Assembly (NCBI GenBank): GCA_002878065.1
Contig: PNIN01000039.1
Span: 1 to 51,529, forward strand
DNA from: Calditerrivibrio nitroreducens
GTDB taxonomy: Bacteria > Chrysiogenota > Deferribacteres > Deferribacterales > Calditerrivibrionaceae
Length of the DNA: 51,529 nucleotides
Direction of reading: 5' to 3'
The notes below the pieces were generated by a model. The model did not search any database and was not told where the DNA came from. It was given only the letters and a program-made list of their open reading frames with translations. Made by a program: the position numbers and the translations under genes. This document shows, piece by piece, positions 18,326 through 27,076 of this stretch; position 1 is the stretch's first letter; each line of letters begins with the position of its first letter.

Positions 18326-19471
18326 TTAACCTGATATTGGCAATCTGATCAAAAATTTTGTATACTCTCCGACTTTCGATTCAACGGCTATCGTACCGTT
18401 ATGGGCGTTGACTATATCCTTTACCACCGCAAGACCCAATCCTGTACCTTTCTCTTTCCCTGCAGTGTAGAAGGGGTCGAATATCCTATCCACCATTTCT
18501 GCCGGGATCCCTTTGCCGTTGTCTTCAATTATAAATAGCAGATGATTATTTTCCTGCAATACCTTCAGCTTAATTTTTCCATTTTCACCCACTGCATCAA
18601 CTGCATTATTTATAAGATTAAAAAGCACTCTGAAAAGTTTATCCTTATCTCCATAAAAAATTATACCTGGGGGGTAGTTCACATAAAAATCGATATTATA
18701 TGGTTTTAACATGATGCTTGTGTGTTTTATGATATATTCCATAAAATCGTCCAACTCTATTTTGGTGGTTTTCAAAGTTATCTGATTTTTGGAAAAATCG
18801 AGTATATCCATCACAAGGCCATGTATAAGCTTCAATTCTGTATATATGTTATCCACATATTCCTTAAAATCGCTTTTATCTTCGGAGGCTATTTCTAAAA
18901 GCTCCACATAGTTCTGAACGATATTTAATAGATTTTTGATATCATGGATTATCGTGCTGGTGAATTTTCCTATGAGCTGTAAATTTTCTGATCGCCTTAT
19001 CGATTCATAAATCTGTGCTTTTTCTATGGATATGGCACACTGGGATGCAATATATTTGGCGATCTTTATATCGTCATCGCTGAAATAATCATCTTCTTTG
19101 TCCGTAAGATTAAGAACTCCTATCAACTTATCCTTTATCCTTAGAGGCACAGACATGTATGATTTTGTATCGTAGCCAAGTTCCCAATTAGTGCTTGATC
19201 CTTTGTTTATGACGATCGGCTCCCCTGTGGTTGCCACTTTACCACTTATCCCATTTCCTAAAGGAACTTTTAGACTTTTGTAATCAAGGTGTAGTCCTAC
19301 GGCAGCTTTAATTACCAAATGATCCCCATTGATTATCATTATGGATATCCTTTTTACAGATAGATACTCCTGGGCTATTTCTAAAATATCATTTAATAAC
19401 TCATCCTCTTTGAGGGTGGAAGCCATCTTTTCAGATATCTCCACCAATATATCAAGGAGATCTTTTTTCAA
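18326..19471 (-). CDS. GAF-domain sensor histidine kinase
   Basis: A soluble sensor kinase with no membrane helix. A GAF domain covers about residues 20-155. The phosphorylated histidine is H176 in TSTIIHDIKN, and the HATPase domain shows NLINNAVDA, EDNGKGIP and GTGLGLAVVKDI. The start is TTG at 19471, overlapping the mqnC stop as TTGA; there is no independent ribosome site, so translation is probably coupled. No response regulator is adjacent. The ligand is unknown; the coupling to mqnC hints at redox or quinone-related sensing, but that is only contextual. Confidence 0.85.
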   Translation of the reverse strand: MKKDLLDILVEISEKMASTLKEDELLNDILEIAQEYLSVKRISIMIINGDHLVIKAAVGLHLDYKSLKVPLGNGISGKVATTGEPIVINKGSSTNWELGYDTKSYMSVPLRIKDKLIGVLNLTDKEDDYFSDDDIKIAKYIASQCAISIEKAQIYESIRRSENLQLIGKFTSTIIHDIKNLLNIVQNYVELLEIASEDKSDFKEYVDNIYTELKLIHGLVMDILDFSKNQITLKTTKIELDDFMEYIIKHTSIMLKPYNIDFYVNYPPGIIFYGDKDKLFRVLFNLINNAVDAVGENGKIKLKVLQENNHLLFIIEDNGKGIPAEMVDRIFDPFYTAGKEKGTGLGLAVVKDIVNAHNGTIAVESKVGEYTKFLIRLPISG

Positions 19472-20490
19472 TTGTACACCTTTAAAATGTTATACCTCAT
19501 ATCCCTCTGGGCGGGTGTAAAACCTGCCCTTTTGATAAAATGTAGAAGCTCCTCTAAAGATAGGCTATAGCTGACGCCGCAGGATGCCACCACATTTTCC
19601 TCAATCATCAGGCTACCGAAGTCGTTGCCACCAAAGTACAACCCCAATTGCCCAATCTTTGGCCCCTGGGTAACCCAGGATACCTGGATATTGTCTATAT
19701 TTTCAAGATAAATTCTTGATATGGCTAGCACTTTTAGATATTCAGTAGCGGTTACCTGTTCGCCACCCAACTCTGTATTGTTTGGCTGAAAGGGCCAGGG
19801 GATAAAAGCTGTAAACCCACCGGTTTTTGACTGTAGATTTCTAATTTTGTCGAGATGTTCTATGATCATCTCCGGGGTATCGGTCTTTTTAAACATCATT
19901 GTGGCCGTAGTTTTTAGCCCTTTTTTGTGGGCTATTTCCATTATTTCAAGCCATCTGGTGGAGTTGATTTTATTTGGGCTTACTCTGGAACGTTCCAGAT
20001 CCACCAGAAGTTCTGCACCTCCACCCGGGATGGAATCAAGCCCTGCTCTGATTAATCTGTCAAGGGTTTCCTCAAGAGGGAGAGAGCTTACTTTTGATAT
20101 GTGATCTATCTCCGGACTTGAAAACCCATGGATCCAGACATTGAAATGCGTTTTTATGTATCTCAGCATATCTTCATAAAAATCTATCTTGAGATCCGGA
20201 TGGAGCCCCCCCTGTAAAAGGATCTGGGTACCATTTAGAGCTATAGTTTCTTCAATCTTTTTTTTCAAAATTTCAAAATCGATAACGAAAGCATCATTAT
20301 CCTTCTTATCTCTGTAATAAGCACAGAATTTACACTTACAGATACAAACATTCGTATAGTTTATATTCCGGTCTATTACAAACGTTACGATACCTTCCGG
20401 ATGTTTTTTCTGTCTTATTTTGTTCGCTCTATCTGCAAGGGTCAACAATTCTTCTTCGAATAGCTTTACCCCTTCGTCAAATCTCAGCAT
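19468..20490 (-). CDS. mqnC: Cyclic dehypoxanthine futalosine synthase
   Basis: A radical SAM enzyme of the futalosine pathway to menaquinone. The cluster motif CX3CX2C is C49-C53-C56 (NVCICKCKFCAYYR), close to the NVC..CKFCAFYR of known MqnC proteins. Other matching blocks are LQGGLHPDL, IPGGGAELLVD and FIPWPFQPNNTEL. The 340-aa length is usual. MqnE is the nearest alternative but would differ in these blocks. ATG 20490 follows GGAGATAAGAT. It heads the long minus-strand operon to tamA. The other mqn genes are not in the window. Confidence 0.9.
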   Translation of the reverse strand: MLRFDEGVKLFEEELLTLADRANKIRQKKHPEGIVTFVIDRNINYTNVCICKCKFCAYYRDKKDNDAFVIDFEILKKKIEETIALNGTQILLQGGLHPDLKIDFYEDMLRYIKTHFNVWIHGFSSPEIDHISKVSSLPLEETLDRLIRAGLDSIPGGGAELLVDLERSRVSPNKINSTRWLEIMEIAHKKGLKTTATMMFKKTDTPEMIIEHLDKIRNLQSKTGGFTAFIPWPFQPNNTELGGEQVTATEYLKVLAISRIYLENIDNIQVSWVTQGPKIGQLGLYFGGNDFGSLMIEENVVASCGVSYSLSLEELLHFIKRAGFTPAQRDMRYNILKVYN

Positions 20491-20512
20491 ATCTTATCTC
20501 CATCTTGAGGTT

Positions 20513-20540
20513 ATCCTATTACAACATGAGAAAATGTCAA
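20513..20540 (-). promoter_or_regulatory. Candidate promoter of mqnC operon
   Basis: On the minus strand TTGACA (20535-20540) and TAGGAT (20513-20518) are 16 nt apart. The -35 is perfect and the -10 matches 4 of 6. It fires away from the tRNA promoter 24 bp to the right. Confidence 0.45.
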
Positions 20541-20563
20541 CAAAAAAATGTAATCTAAACTTA

Positions 20564-20592
20564 TTGACAAAAAAGGGAAGATAGATTAAAAA
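20564..20592 (+). promoter_or_regulatory. Candidate promoter of tRNA-Val
   Basis: A perfect TTGACA lies at 20564-20569. The best -10 at 17-nt spacing is a weak TAAAAA (20587-20592), 11 nt before the mature tRNA 5' end. Confidence 0.45.
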
Positions 20593-20603
20593 CATAATAT
20601 CAA

Positions 20604-20675
20604 AGGAGCGTAGCTCAGTGGGAGAGCATTGCGTTGACGTCGCAAGGGTCAGGGGTTCAATCCCCCTCGCTCCTA
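20604..20675 (+). tRNA. tRNA-Val (anticodon GAC)
   Basis: A full cloverleaf can be folded. The acceptor AGGAGCG pairs perfectly with CGCTCCT, the D stem is GCTC/GAGC, the anticodon stem TTGCG/CGCAA holds loop TTGACGT, and the T stem AGGGG/CCCCT holds TTCAATC. The anticodon GAC reads valine codons GUC and GUU. The discriminator is A and no CCA is encoded, so a nucleotidyltransferase must add it. A protein gene begins 22 nt downstream without a terminator between. Confidence 0.96.
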
Positions 20676-20696
20676 TTTGCTATTGCGGGGTGGTTT

Positions 20697-21050
20697 ATGG
20701 TGAAATTTATCTTACTTTTTATTTCTTTGATTTTTTCCTTCAGTTACCTCTATGCAGATGATGACCAGCTGGTGAAGATTTTAAATCGAGAGAAAGAGCT
20801 TTTGGAGATGGAAAAAAATCTCAATATCGAGTACAATGAAAGGAAAAGATCCATCTTAAATAATACAAATGAGTGTCTTTCCAGAGCCAAAACAAAAAAA
20901 GAGATAAGGGATTGCAATAAATTTAAAAGGGATGAGACTGAATTTCTACAAAAAGAGATGAAGTTTCGTAAAGAGCAGATTACACAGGAAAGAAAAGATC
21001 TGGCGGAACAGAAAAAAAAATTAAAACCACGTAAAAAGAAAAAGAGCTGA
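20697..21050 (+). CDS. Small exported lysine/glutamate-rich coiled-coil protein
   Basis: I do not recognise a family. The 117-aa product starts with a clear signal peptide (MVKFILLFISLIFSFSYLYA, cleavage before DDD). The rest is highly charged and helical, with heptad-like Leu/Glu/Lys patterns and a lysine-rich tail. Two cysteines (in NECLS and RDCNK) could form a disulfide in the periplasm. The ATG at 20697 has GGGGTGG upstream; a longer reading frame would begin inside the tRNA and is rejected. It probably shares the tRNA transcript. Confidence 0.65.
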   Translation: MVKFILLFISLIFSFSYLYADDDQLVKILNREKELLEMEKNLNIEYNERKRSILNNTNECLSRAKTKKEIRDCNKFKRDETEFLQKEMKFRKEQITQERKDLAEQKKKLKPRKKKKS

Positions 21051-21087
21051 TTTTTTATTTTCTTTACAAATAGAATACAAATTTCCC

Positions 21088-21116
21088 TTGAAAAGTTAGA
21101 TTTTAGTGGTTATAAA
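21088..21116 (+). promoter_or_regulatory. Promoter of glyS-ppdK
   Basis: TTGAAA (21088-21093) and TATAAA (21111-21116) are 17 nt apart. The leader would be about 55 nt and ends with the strong site CGGAGGATAT before the glyS ATG. Confidence 0.55.
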
Positions 21117-21177
21117 TAAAAGATTTTGTAAAAGTGTTTTAGCATCATAGAGGTAGAACTACTTTCCCGGAGGATAT

Positions 21178-23247
21178 ATGTCTTATTATTTTTTGGAGAT
21201 TTTAAGTGAAGAGATCCCTGCCGATTTTGTAAATGTGGGAATAGATTATCTTGTCACAGCTTTTGAAAACCTTTTTAAAGAAAACAGGATAACTTTTGAG
21301 AAAATTGTTTCAGATGGCACACCCAGAAGACTCTTTGTATGGGTGTCCGGGCTGGTGGATCATCAGCCTGATCAGGAAGAGGAGATTGTGGGGCCACCTG
21401 CATCCGCAGCTTTTGATCCAGAGGGGAATCTTACCAATGTTGCATTAAATTTTGCCAAAGCAAAACAATTGGATCTGGCTACATTAAAAAAGATAAACAC
21501 CCCAAAGGGGGAGTATCTTGCTGGAAAGAGATTTATCAAAGGAAGATCTACAAAAGAAATCATATCTGAGAATATTGTAAAGTTGATCCAGAATATACCA
21601 TTTAAAAAGACAATGCGCTGGGGAGATAAGTCATTCAGATTTGCAAGACCGGTGAAGTCCTTTATATCACTTTATGATGGCGAACTTTTACCTTTTGGCA
21701 TAGATGGAATTGAGGCTTCTGATATAACAGCTGGGCATAGATTTATGTGGAAAGATAGCATTAAGATCGATAGCCCTGAAGACTATTTTCATAAACTAAA
21801 AAATGCTTTTGTGGTGCCTGAGAAAGGGGCAAGACGTGAGATGATAGTGTCAGATATCTTAAGTATAGCTCACCAATATGAAGTGGATGTGGATATAGAT
21901 GAGTCCCTTTTAGATACTGTAACAAATCTTGTGGAGTATCCTTTTGCTGTACTGGGAAGTTTCAGTGAAGAGTTTCTACAGCTACCAGAAGAGGTACTTA
22001 TAACCTCGATGAAGAATCATCAAAAGTATTTTTATACAAAAAACAGGAAAAATGGGAAGATAAGTAACTATTTTATAGGGATATCAAATACTAAACCTGT
22101 AAACGATAATATCCGTAAAGGGTATGAGAGGGTTTTGCGGGCAAGACTTAAGGATGCTGCATTTTTCTTTGAAAATGACAAAAATGTGCCTCTTGAATCA
22201 AGGGTTGAAGAGCTGAAAAAAGTTGTCTATCAGGAGAAGCTTGGGACATCTTATGAAAAGATGGAAAGGTTCAGGGAGGTTTCAAGATACCTAACCGAGG
22301 TGCTTAATCTATCGGTGGAGGAGCGTAAGCTTATTGACAGGACTGCTTACCTTTGCAAGGCCGATTTGATGACGGAAATGGTGTACGAATTCCCCGAACT
22401 GCAGGGGGTGATGGGAAGAGAGTACGGCAGGATTCAGGGGGAGCCCCAAGAGGTTTATATAGGTATCTATGAACACTATCTTCCAAAATTTTCTGGTGAT
22501 AAGATACCTGCTACAATCACAGGTGCAGTGGTATCCATTGCGGATAAGATAGATACCATATGCGGCTGTTTTTCTATTGGTCTTATACCCACCGGTAACA
22601 ATGACCCTTATGCGTTGAGGAGAAACACGATAGGGATAATTCAGATTATAAGGCAGAAATCGTTCCGGATAGATATAGATAAGCTTGTTTCAAAATCATT
22701 GGACGTTTTAAAATCGAAGGTTAATTTTGACTTAGAAATGGTAAAAGACCAGGTGATGGAATTTATAAAACAGCGATACAAACAGGTTTTGATATCAGAA
22801 GGGATAGCCTCTGACGCAATTGACGCTTCTATAGATCTGTTCAATGACCTTATAAAGATTGAAAAGCTTGCCAGTACCTTATCCGATGCTAAAGGGAAAG
22901 ATTCCTTTAATTCGATAGCCCAGAGTTATAAACGTATAAATAACATTCTCAAAAAAGCAAACCATACCAGAACCGATTACAATAGTGAGATTTTAACCGA
23001 AGAATCGGAGCGAAAACTCTTGGGTAAAATTAATTGCATAAAAAATGATTTTATGATATACTTAAACAAAGAGGAATATGGTGACGGCTTGAATGCTTTA
23101 TTGCAGCTGGAGCCATACATCAACGAATTTTTTGATAAAGTAATGGTGATGGTGGAAGATAGAAATGTGAGAGAAAATAGGTTATCAATGCTTTGCTCTT
23201 TGAAGCAATTATTTGATAAAATTGGAAATTTATCAATGATAAATTAG
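21178..23247 (+). CDS. glyS: Glycyl-tRNA synthetase beta subunit
   Basis: The beta subunit of the bacterial tetrameric glycyl-tRNA synthetase, needed for tRNA-Gly binding. The 689 aa show the typical N-terminus ([13 protein letters not shown]), the GTPRRL and [18 protein letters not shown] blocks, the DPYALRR motif and a C-terminal anticodon-binding-type domain. The catalytic alpha subunit (glyQ), usually directly upstream, is not in this window; it must be elsewhere in the genome. The gene has its own promoter, and its stop lies within the ppdK ribosome site. Confidence 0.96.
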   Translation: MSYYFLEILSEEIPADFVNVGIDYLVTAFENLFKENRITFEKIVSDGTPRRLFVWVSGLVDHQPDQEEEIVGPPASAAFDPEGNLTNVALNFAKAKQLDLATLKKINTPKGEYLAGKRFIKGRSTKEIISENIVKLIQNIPFKKTMRWGDKSFRFARPVKSFISLYDGELLPFGIDGIEASDITAGHRFMWKDSIKIDSPEDYFHKLKNAFVVPEKGARREMIVSDILSIAHQYEVDVDIDESLLDTVTNLVEYPFAVLGSFSEEFLQLPEEVLITSMKNHQKYFYTKNRKNGKISNYFIGISNTKPVNDNIRKGYERVLRARLKDAAFFFENDKNVPLESRVEELKKVVYQEKLGTSYEKMERFREVSRYLTEVLNLSVEERKLIDRTAYLCKADLMTEMVYEFPELQGVMGREYGRIQGEPQEVYIGIYEHYLPKFSGDKIPATITGAVVSIADKIDTICGCFSIGLIPTGNNDPYALRRNTIGIIQIIRQKSFRIDIDKLVSKSLDVLKSKVNFDLEMVKDQVMEFIKQRYKQVLISEGIASDAIDASIDLFNDLIKIEKLASTLSDAKGKDSFNSIAQSYKRINNILKKANHTRTDYNSEILTEESERKLLGKINCIKNDFMIYLNKEEYGDGLNALLQLEPYINEFFDKVMVMVEDRNVRENRLSMLCSLKQLFDKIGNLSMIN

Positions 23248-23255
23248 GAGGATTT

Positions 23256-25877
23256 ATGGTTAAGTATGTCTATTTTTTCGGCAATGGAAAAGCCGAAGGG
23301 GATGGCTCAGACAAAAATCTGCTGGGCGGTAAAGGTGCCGGATTAGCTGAGATGACAAACCTTGGGATACCAGTTCCACCTGGATTTACCATCACCACCG
23401 AAGCCTGTATAGCTTATCAGAAAAATAAAACTTATCCGGAGGGGATGTGGGAGCAGACCCTTGAAGCTTTGAAAAAGCTCGAGGAAACAACAAAGAAGAA
23501 GTTTGGTTCGAATGAAAACCCTCTGCTGGTATCTGTAAGATCTGGTGCAAGGGTATCCATGCCAGGTATGATGGATACCATCTTAAATCTTGGATTAAAC
23601 GATGAAACGGTGAAAGGACTTGCAACCTCTTCCAACAATGAAAGGTTTGCCTATGATTCATACAGAAGGTTTATTCAGATGTTTAGCAATGTTGTTCTTG
23701 GTGTGGAACATTCCAAGTTTGAAAAGCTGATTAGTGAAGTCAAGAAGGGAAAAGGGTACAGTCTTGATACTGATCTGACTGCAGAGGACTGGAAAGGGCT
23801 CGTGGAAAAGTTTAAGGCTCTTGTTCAAAACGAAACTGGAAAGCCTTTCCCTCAGGATGTAATGGAGCAGTTGAAATTGGCCATTAATGCTGTTTTTGAT
23901 TCATGGGATAATCAGAGGGCTAAAACATATAGAAAAATCAACAAAATCCCTGATGACTGGGGTACCGCGGTGAACGTTGTGGCAATGGTATTTGGGAATA
24001 TGGGGAACGATTCTGGTACAGGTGTGGCATTTACAAGAAATCCATCAACCGGTGAAAAGGAGTTTTTTGGTGAGTTTTTGATCAATGCTCAAGGGGAAGA
24101 TGTTGTGGCGGGTATAAGAACACCGGAGCCTATCTCAAGGCTTAAGGACGAGATGCCAGGTGTATTTGCACAGCTCGAAGAGGTGTACAAAAAGCTTGAA
24201 TCCCACTACAAGGATATGCAGGATATAGAATTTACTGTAGAAAGAGGCGTATTGTATATGCTTCAGACCAGAAGCGGTAAGAGGACTGCGAGAGCAGCAG
24301 TAAAAATCGCCTATGATATGTACAAAGAGGGTTTGATAGACAAAAAAACGGCTGTATTGAGGGTTGCTCCTGAGCAGGTGGATCAGCTTTTACATCCGAT
24401 GATAGATCCAAAAGAGAAATATACACCAATTGCAAAAGGTTTACCAGCTTCCCCTGGAGCTGCTGTGGGTAGAGTGGTATTCACTGCCGATGATGCTGAA
24501 AGCTGGGCAGCTAAGGGTGAAAAGGTAATACTTGTAAGAGACGAGACCTCACCGGAGGATATTGGCGGAATGCATGCTGCTGAGGGTATTTTGACCGCCA
24601 CAGGTGGTATGACCAGCCATGCTGCTGTTGTGGCAAGAGGTATGGGTAAATGCTGTATAGTTGGATGTGGATCCATTCATATAGATGAAGAAGAAAAAGT
24701 ATTTACCGTTGGGAATATTACTGTAAAAGAGGGTGACTTCATCACCATTAATGGTAGTACTGGTGAGGTAATTTTAGGAAAAGTTAAACTTGTGGATCCA
24801 GAGCTTTCGGGTGAATTTGCTGAAATATTAAGCTGGGCTGATGAATTTAGAAAGCTCGGGGTCAGGACAAATGCCGATACTCCACATGATTCTAAAGTGG
24901 CGAGGGAATTTGGTGCTGAAGGGATAGGTCTTTGTAGAACGGAGCATATGTTCTTTGAAGGGGATAGGATAGATGCCGTAAGGGAGATGATTCTTGCCGA
25001 TACAGAAGAGGAAAGAGTAAAAGCACTTGCAAAAGTAAAACCTTACCAAAAAGAGGACTTTAAGGGGATCTTTAAGGCTATGGATGGCTTCCCTGTTACT
25101 GTTAGATTGCTTGATCCACCTCTTCATGAGTTTATTCCACATACCGATGAGGATATTCAAAAGGTTGCAAATGCATCCGGAATACCATTCGATGTGCTTA
25201 AAAAGAAAAGAGATGAGTTGCACGAGTTTAACCCGATGCTGGGACATAGGGGCTGCCGTCTGGGGATAACTTACCCTGAGATATACGAGATGCAGGTTTA
25301 TGCTATTATGGAGGCGGCTTGCGAAGTTGCCAAAGAGGGAGTGAAGGTATATCCTGAAATTATGATCCCTCTTGTGGGGCATTATAAAGAGCTTGAGATG
25401 TTGAGGGAGATGACTGTGAGGGTTGCCGATGAGGTAATGCATAAGTATGGCATTACGCTAAAATACCTTGTGGGCACAATGATAGAACTTCCGAGGGCAG
25501 CTCTTACGGCTGATGAGATTGCTCAGTATGCGGAATTTTTCTCATTTGGTACAAATGACCTCACCCAGACTACACTTGGATTAAGTAGGGATGATTCAGG
25601 TAAGTTTTTACCATTCTATGTGGAAAAAGGTATCTACAAAGAGGATCCTTTTGTATCTCTTGATCTGAATGGTGTGGGGCAGCTTGTGGAGATGGGAGTG
25701 ACAAAAGGTAGAAAGACAAGGCCAGATCTCAAGACCGGTATCTGTGGGGAACATGGTGGTGATCCTGCTTCAATCTTCTTCTGTCACAGAGTGGGGCTTA
25801 ATTATGTGAGCTGTTCACCTTATAGGGTACCTGTTGCAAGACTTGCTGCGGCGCATGCTGCATTAAAACAACAATAA
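23256..25877 (+). CDS. ppdK: Pyruvate, phosphate dikinase
   Basis: This enzyme interconverts pyruvate + ATP + phosphate and phosphoenolpyruvate + AMP + diphosphate. The 873 aa cover the ATP-grasp nucleotide domain ([16 protein letters not shown] at the start), the phosphohistidine domain ([16 protein letters not shown], the catalytic His) and the PEP-binding TIM barrel ([22 protein letters not shown]). It follows glyS by 8 bp with TTAGGAGG as ribosome site, so both are cotranscribed. A strong terminator follows. In anaerobes it commonly serves gluconeogenesis from pyruvate. Confidence 0.98.
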   Translation: MVKYVYFFGNGKAEGDGSDKNLLGGKGAGLAEMTNLGIPVPPGFTITTEACIAYQKNKTYPEGMWEQTLEALKKLEETTKKKFGSNENPLLVSVRSGARVSMPGMMDTILNLGLNDETVKGLATSSNNERFAYDSYRRFIQMFSNVVLGVEHSKFEKLISEVKKGKGYSLDTDLTAEDWKGLVEKFKALVQNETGKPFPQDVMEQLKLAINAVFDSWDNQRAKTYRKINKIPDDWGTAVNVVAMVFGNMGNDSGTGVAFTRNPSTGEKEFFGEFLINAQGEDVVAGIRTPEPISRLKDEMPGVFAQLEEVYKKLESHYKDMQDIEFTVERGVLYMLQTRSGKRTARAAVKIAYDMYKEGLIDKKTAVLRVAPEQVDQLLHPMIDPKEKYTPIAKGLPASPGAAVGRVVFTADDAESWAAKGEKVILVRDETSPEDIGGMHAAEGILTATGGMTSHAAVVARGMGKCCIVGCGSIHIDEEEKVFTVGNITVKEGDFITINGSTGEVILGKVKLVDPELSGEFAEILSWADEFRKLGVRTNADTPHDSKVAREFGAEGIGLCRTEHMFFEGDRIDAVREMILADTEEERVKALAKVKPYQKEDFKGIFKAMDGFPVTVRLLDPPLHEFIPHTDEDIQKVANASGIPFDVLKKKRDELHEFNPMLGHRGCRLGITYPEIYEMQVYAIMEAACEVAKEGVKVYPEIMIPLVGHYKELEMLREMTVRVADEVMHKYGITLKYLVGTMIELPRAALTADEIAQYAEFFSFGTNDLTQTTLGLSRDDSGKFLPFYVEKGIYKEDPFVSLDLNGVGQLVEMGVTKGRKTRPDLKTGICGEHGGDPASIFFCHRVGLNYVSCSPYRVPVARLAAAHAALKQQ

Positions 25878-25894
25878 TAAAAATAAAAATTCTT

Positions 25895-25920
25895 AGGGGG
25901 GGCTATCCCCCCTGTTTTTT
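25895..25920 (+). terminator. Strong intrinsic terminator after ppdK
   Basis: Six G residues (25896-25901) pair with six C residues (25907-25912), flanked by an A-T pair, and are followed by G and T6. The next start codon is only 9 nt downstream. Confidence 0.85.
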
Positions 25921-25929
25921 GGTGATTAT

Positions 25930-26517
25930 ATGGGTATTTTATCAGGTTCGATGAATCTATTCAGGGTTTACTTCAACGATCCATTTTCTTTTAACACTCT
26001 CCAGTTGAGTGATATCCTAGAACAGTATTCCTTTAACGCTCTTTATAGTGATGAAAAAAATATCAATTATGGCTTTGTACCATTTGAATATCCGGAAAAG
26101 GAAAGTTTTCAGGATAGTTCATTGCTGTATGGTGAGCATATATTGTTTGGGATGAGGTATGATGAAAAAAAGATCAATGCAAAATACTTCAATCTTGAAT
26201 TTGTGGCATTGAAGAAAAAGTTTATGGAGGAGAATCGAAAGGAGTTTCTCTCCAAAATGGATGTGGAATTTATAAAAAATACGCTTACGAACAGACTAAC
26301 AAAATCTGCGGTTCCCAATTCTACCATTGTGGAAATTCTTCTGGTGCCGGAGAATAAAGAGGCTTTTATATCGGTGCAAACCACAAAGATTTTTGAGGCC
26401 CTTTCGCATCTTTTTAAAAGTGCATTTGATATATCTATCTATCAGGAAACATTTGTGGAGCTTGCCAAAAGAGTTTTAAATAGCCCTTCAAAAATGGACA
26501 GAGTGCTGCAGTTATAA
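25930..26517 (+). CDS. RdgC-like protein, N-terminal half
   Basis: The 195-aa protein resembles the N-terminal half of RdgC, the ring-shaped DNA-binding protein that limits RecA action. Matching features by eye are the N-terminal ILEQYSFNAL/NYGFVPF block (RdgC: F.P...GWVPP), a hydrophobic strand followed by RYDEKKINAKYFN (RdgC: ARKEEKILP..VI), a long helix, and NSTIVEILLVPENKEAFISVQ. This is a pattern match, not a search result. ATG 25930 follows GGTGATTAT; an in-frame ATG at 25951 is also possible. It is 9 nt behind a terminator. The next gene looks like the missing second half. Confidence 0.55.
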   Translation: MGILSGSMNLFRVYFNDPFSFNTLQLSDILEQYSFNALYSDEKNINYGFVPFEYPEKESFQDSSLLYGEHILFGMRYDEKKINAKYFNLEFVALKKKFMEENRKEFLSKMDVEFIKNTLTNRLTKSAVPNSTIVEILLVPENKEAFISVQTTKIFEALSHLFKSAFDISIYQETFVELAKRVLNSPSKMDRVLQL

Positions 26518-26530
26518 GGTGGTCATAAAG

Positions 26531-27025
26531 ATGATAAAAAAAGATCTAAGCTTCCTTGAAAATGAATATCTTCAATTTTTGCTGATGAATTATTTTATAG
26601 GCGAAAACGAAATTGAATTAAACACCGAATATTACACTTATCTGCCGAAAGGTAAGGTGAGTTTTATCTCTCCTGAAAACGGAGAAAAGGTGGATATAGA
26701 ATCAAGTAATATATCCGACTGTGCAGAGATGTATACCTCTCTCAAAGACTCCAAGGTTATCAAACAGATCACTATGACTCTAAACGGTAAAAATATTACT
26801 ATCGATTTTGTTTTGAAAACATCCCCTCTAAGGATCACAGGGATCGTAGCTCCTAAGTCACTGGCGGAGGAGTTTGATGATAAAGTGATGGAGAGACTCC
26901 TTTACTTTGATCTAATAAAACAATTCTACCAGAAAACCCTTAAGAGCTTTCTGGAATTGAGAATAAGTGATGACTGGCAGCAGCTTTTAAAAAACTTTGA
27001 GGATTACCTTTCAAAAATTGTCTAA
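26531..27025 (+). CDS. Conserved-looking protein, candidate RdgC C-terminal half
   Basis: The 164-aa product begins with a LxxEYLQFLLMNYF motif, reminiscent of the LGxxFLxWLW motif that opens the second half of RdgC and of separate partner proteins next to short RdgCs. A beta-rich middle (KGKVSFISPENGEKVDI, KQITMTLNGKNITIDFVL) and a C-terminal helical part follow. ATG 26531 is chosen because AAGGTGGT stands 7-8 nt upstream; a GTG at 26519 lies inside that site. It follows the RdgC-like gene by 13 nt. Function is inferred from pairing only. Confidence 0.5.
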   Translation: MIKKDLSFLENEYLQFLLMNYFIGENEIELNTEYYTYLPKGKVSFISPENGEKVDIESSNISDCAEMYTSLKDSKVIKQITMTLNGKNITIDFVLKTSPLRITGIVAPKSLAEEFDDKVMERLLYFDLIKQFYQKTLKSFLELRISDDWQQLLKNFEDYLSKIV

Positions 27026-27064
27026 AAAAAATTCAAAAAATTTTTAATTTTGTAAAAATCCTGC

Positions 27065-27070
27065 TATAAT
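27065..27070 (+). promoter_or_regulatory. Extended -10 element of the kinase/regulator operon
   Basis: TGC-TATAAT forms an extended -10 six nt before the ATG at 27077. A -35 is weak (TTTAAT at 27043-27048). The predicted transcription start coincides with the start codon, and no ribosome site exists. Confidence 0.45.
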
Positions 27071-27076
27071 AAAATT

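Noticed and set aside
18849-18857. Exact DnaA box TTATCCACA
   Set aside because: Isolated in the kinase coding region; a second single copy is at 29303-29311 in gpmI. No cluster, so not an origin.
20634-20696. Longer start for the coiled-coil gene inside tRNA-Val
   Set aside because: The frame would use tRNA sequence as coding; ATG 20697 has a ribosome site and opens a clean signal peptide.
24828-25442. Antisense open frame of 204 codons inside ppdK
   Set aside because: It lies wholly within the well-conserved PEP-binding domain of ppdK, lacks a ribosome site and reads as a shadow of that gene's codon bias.
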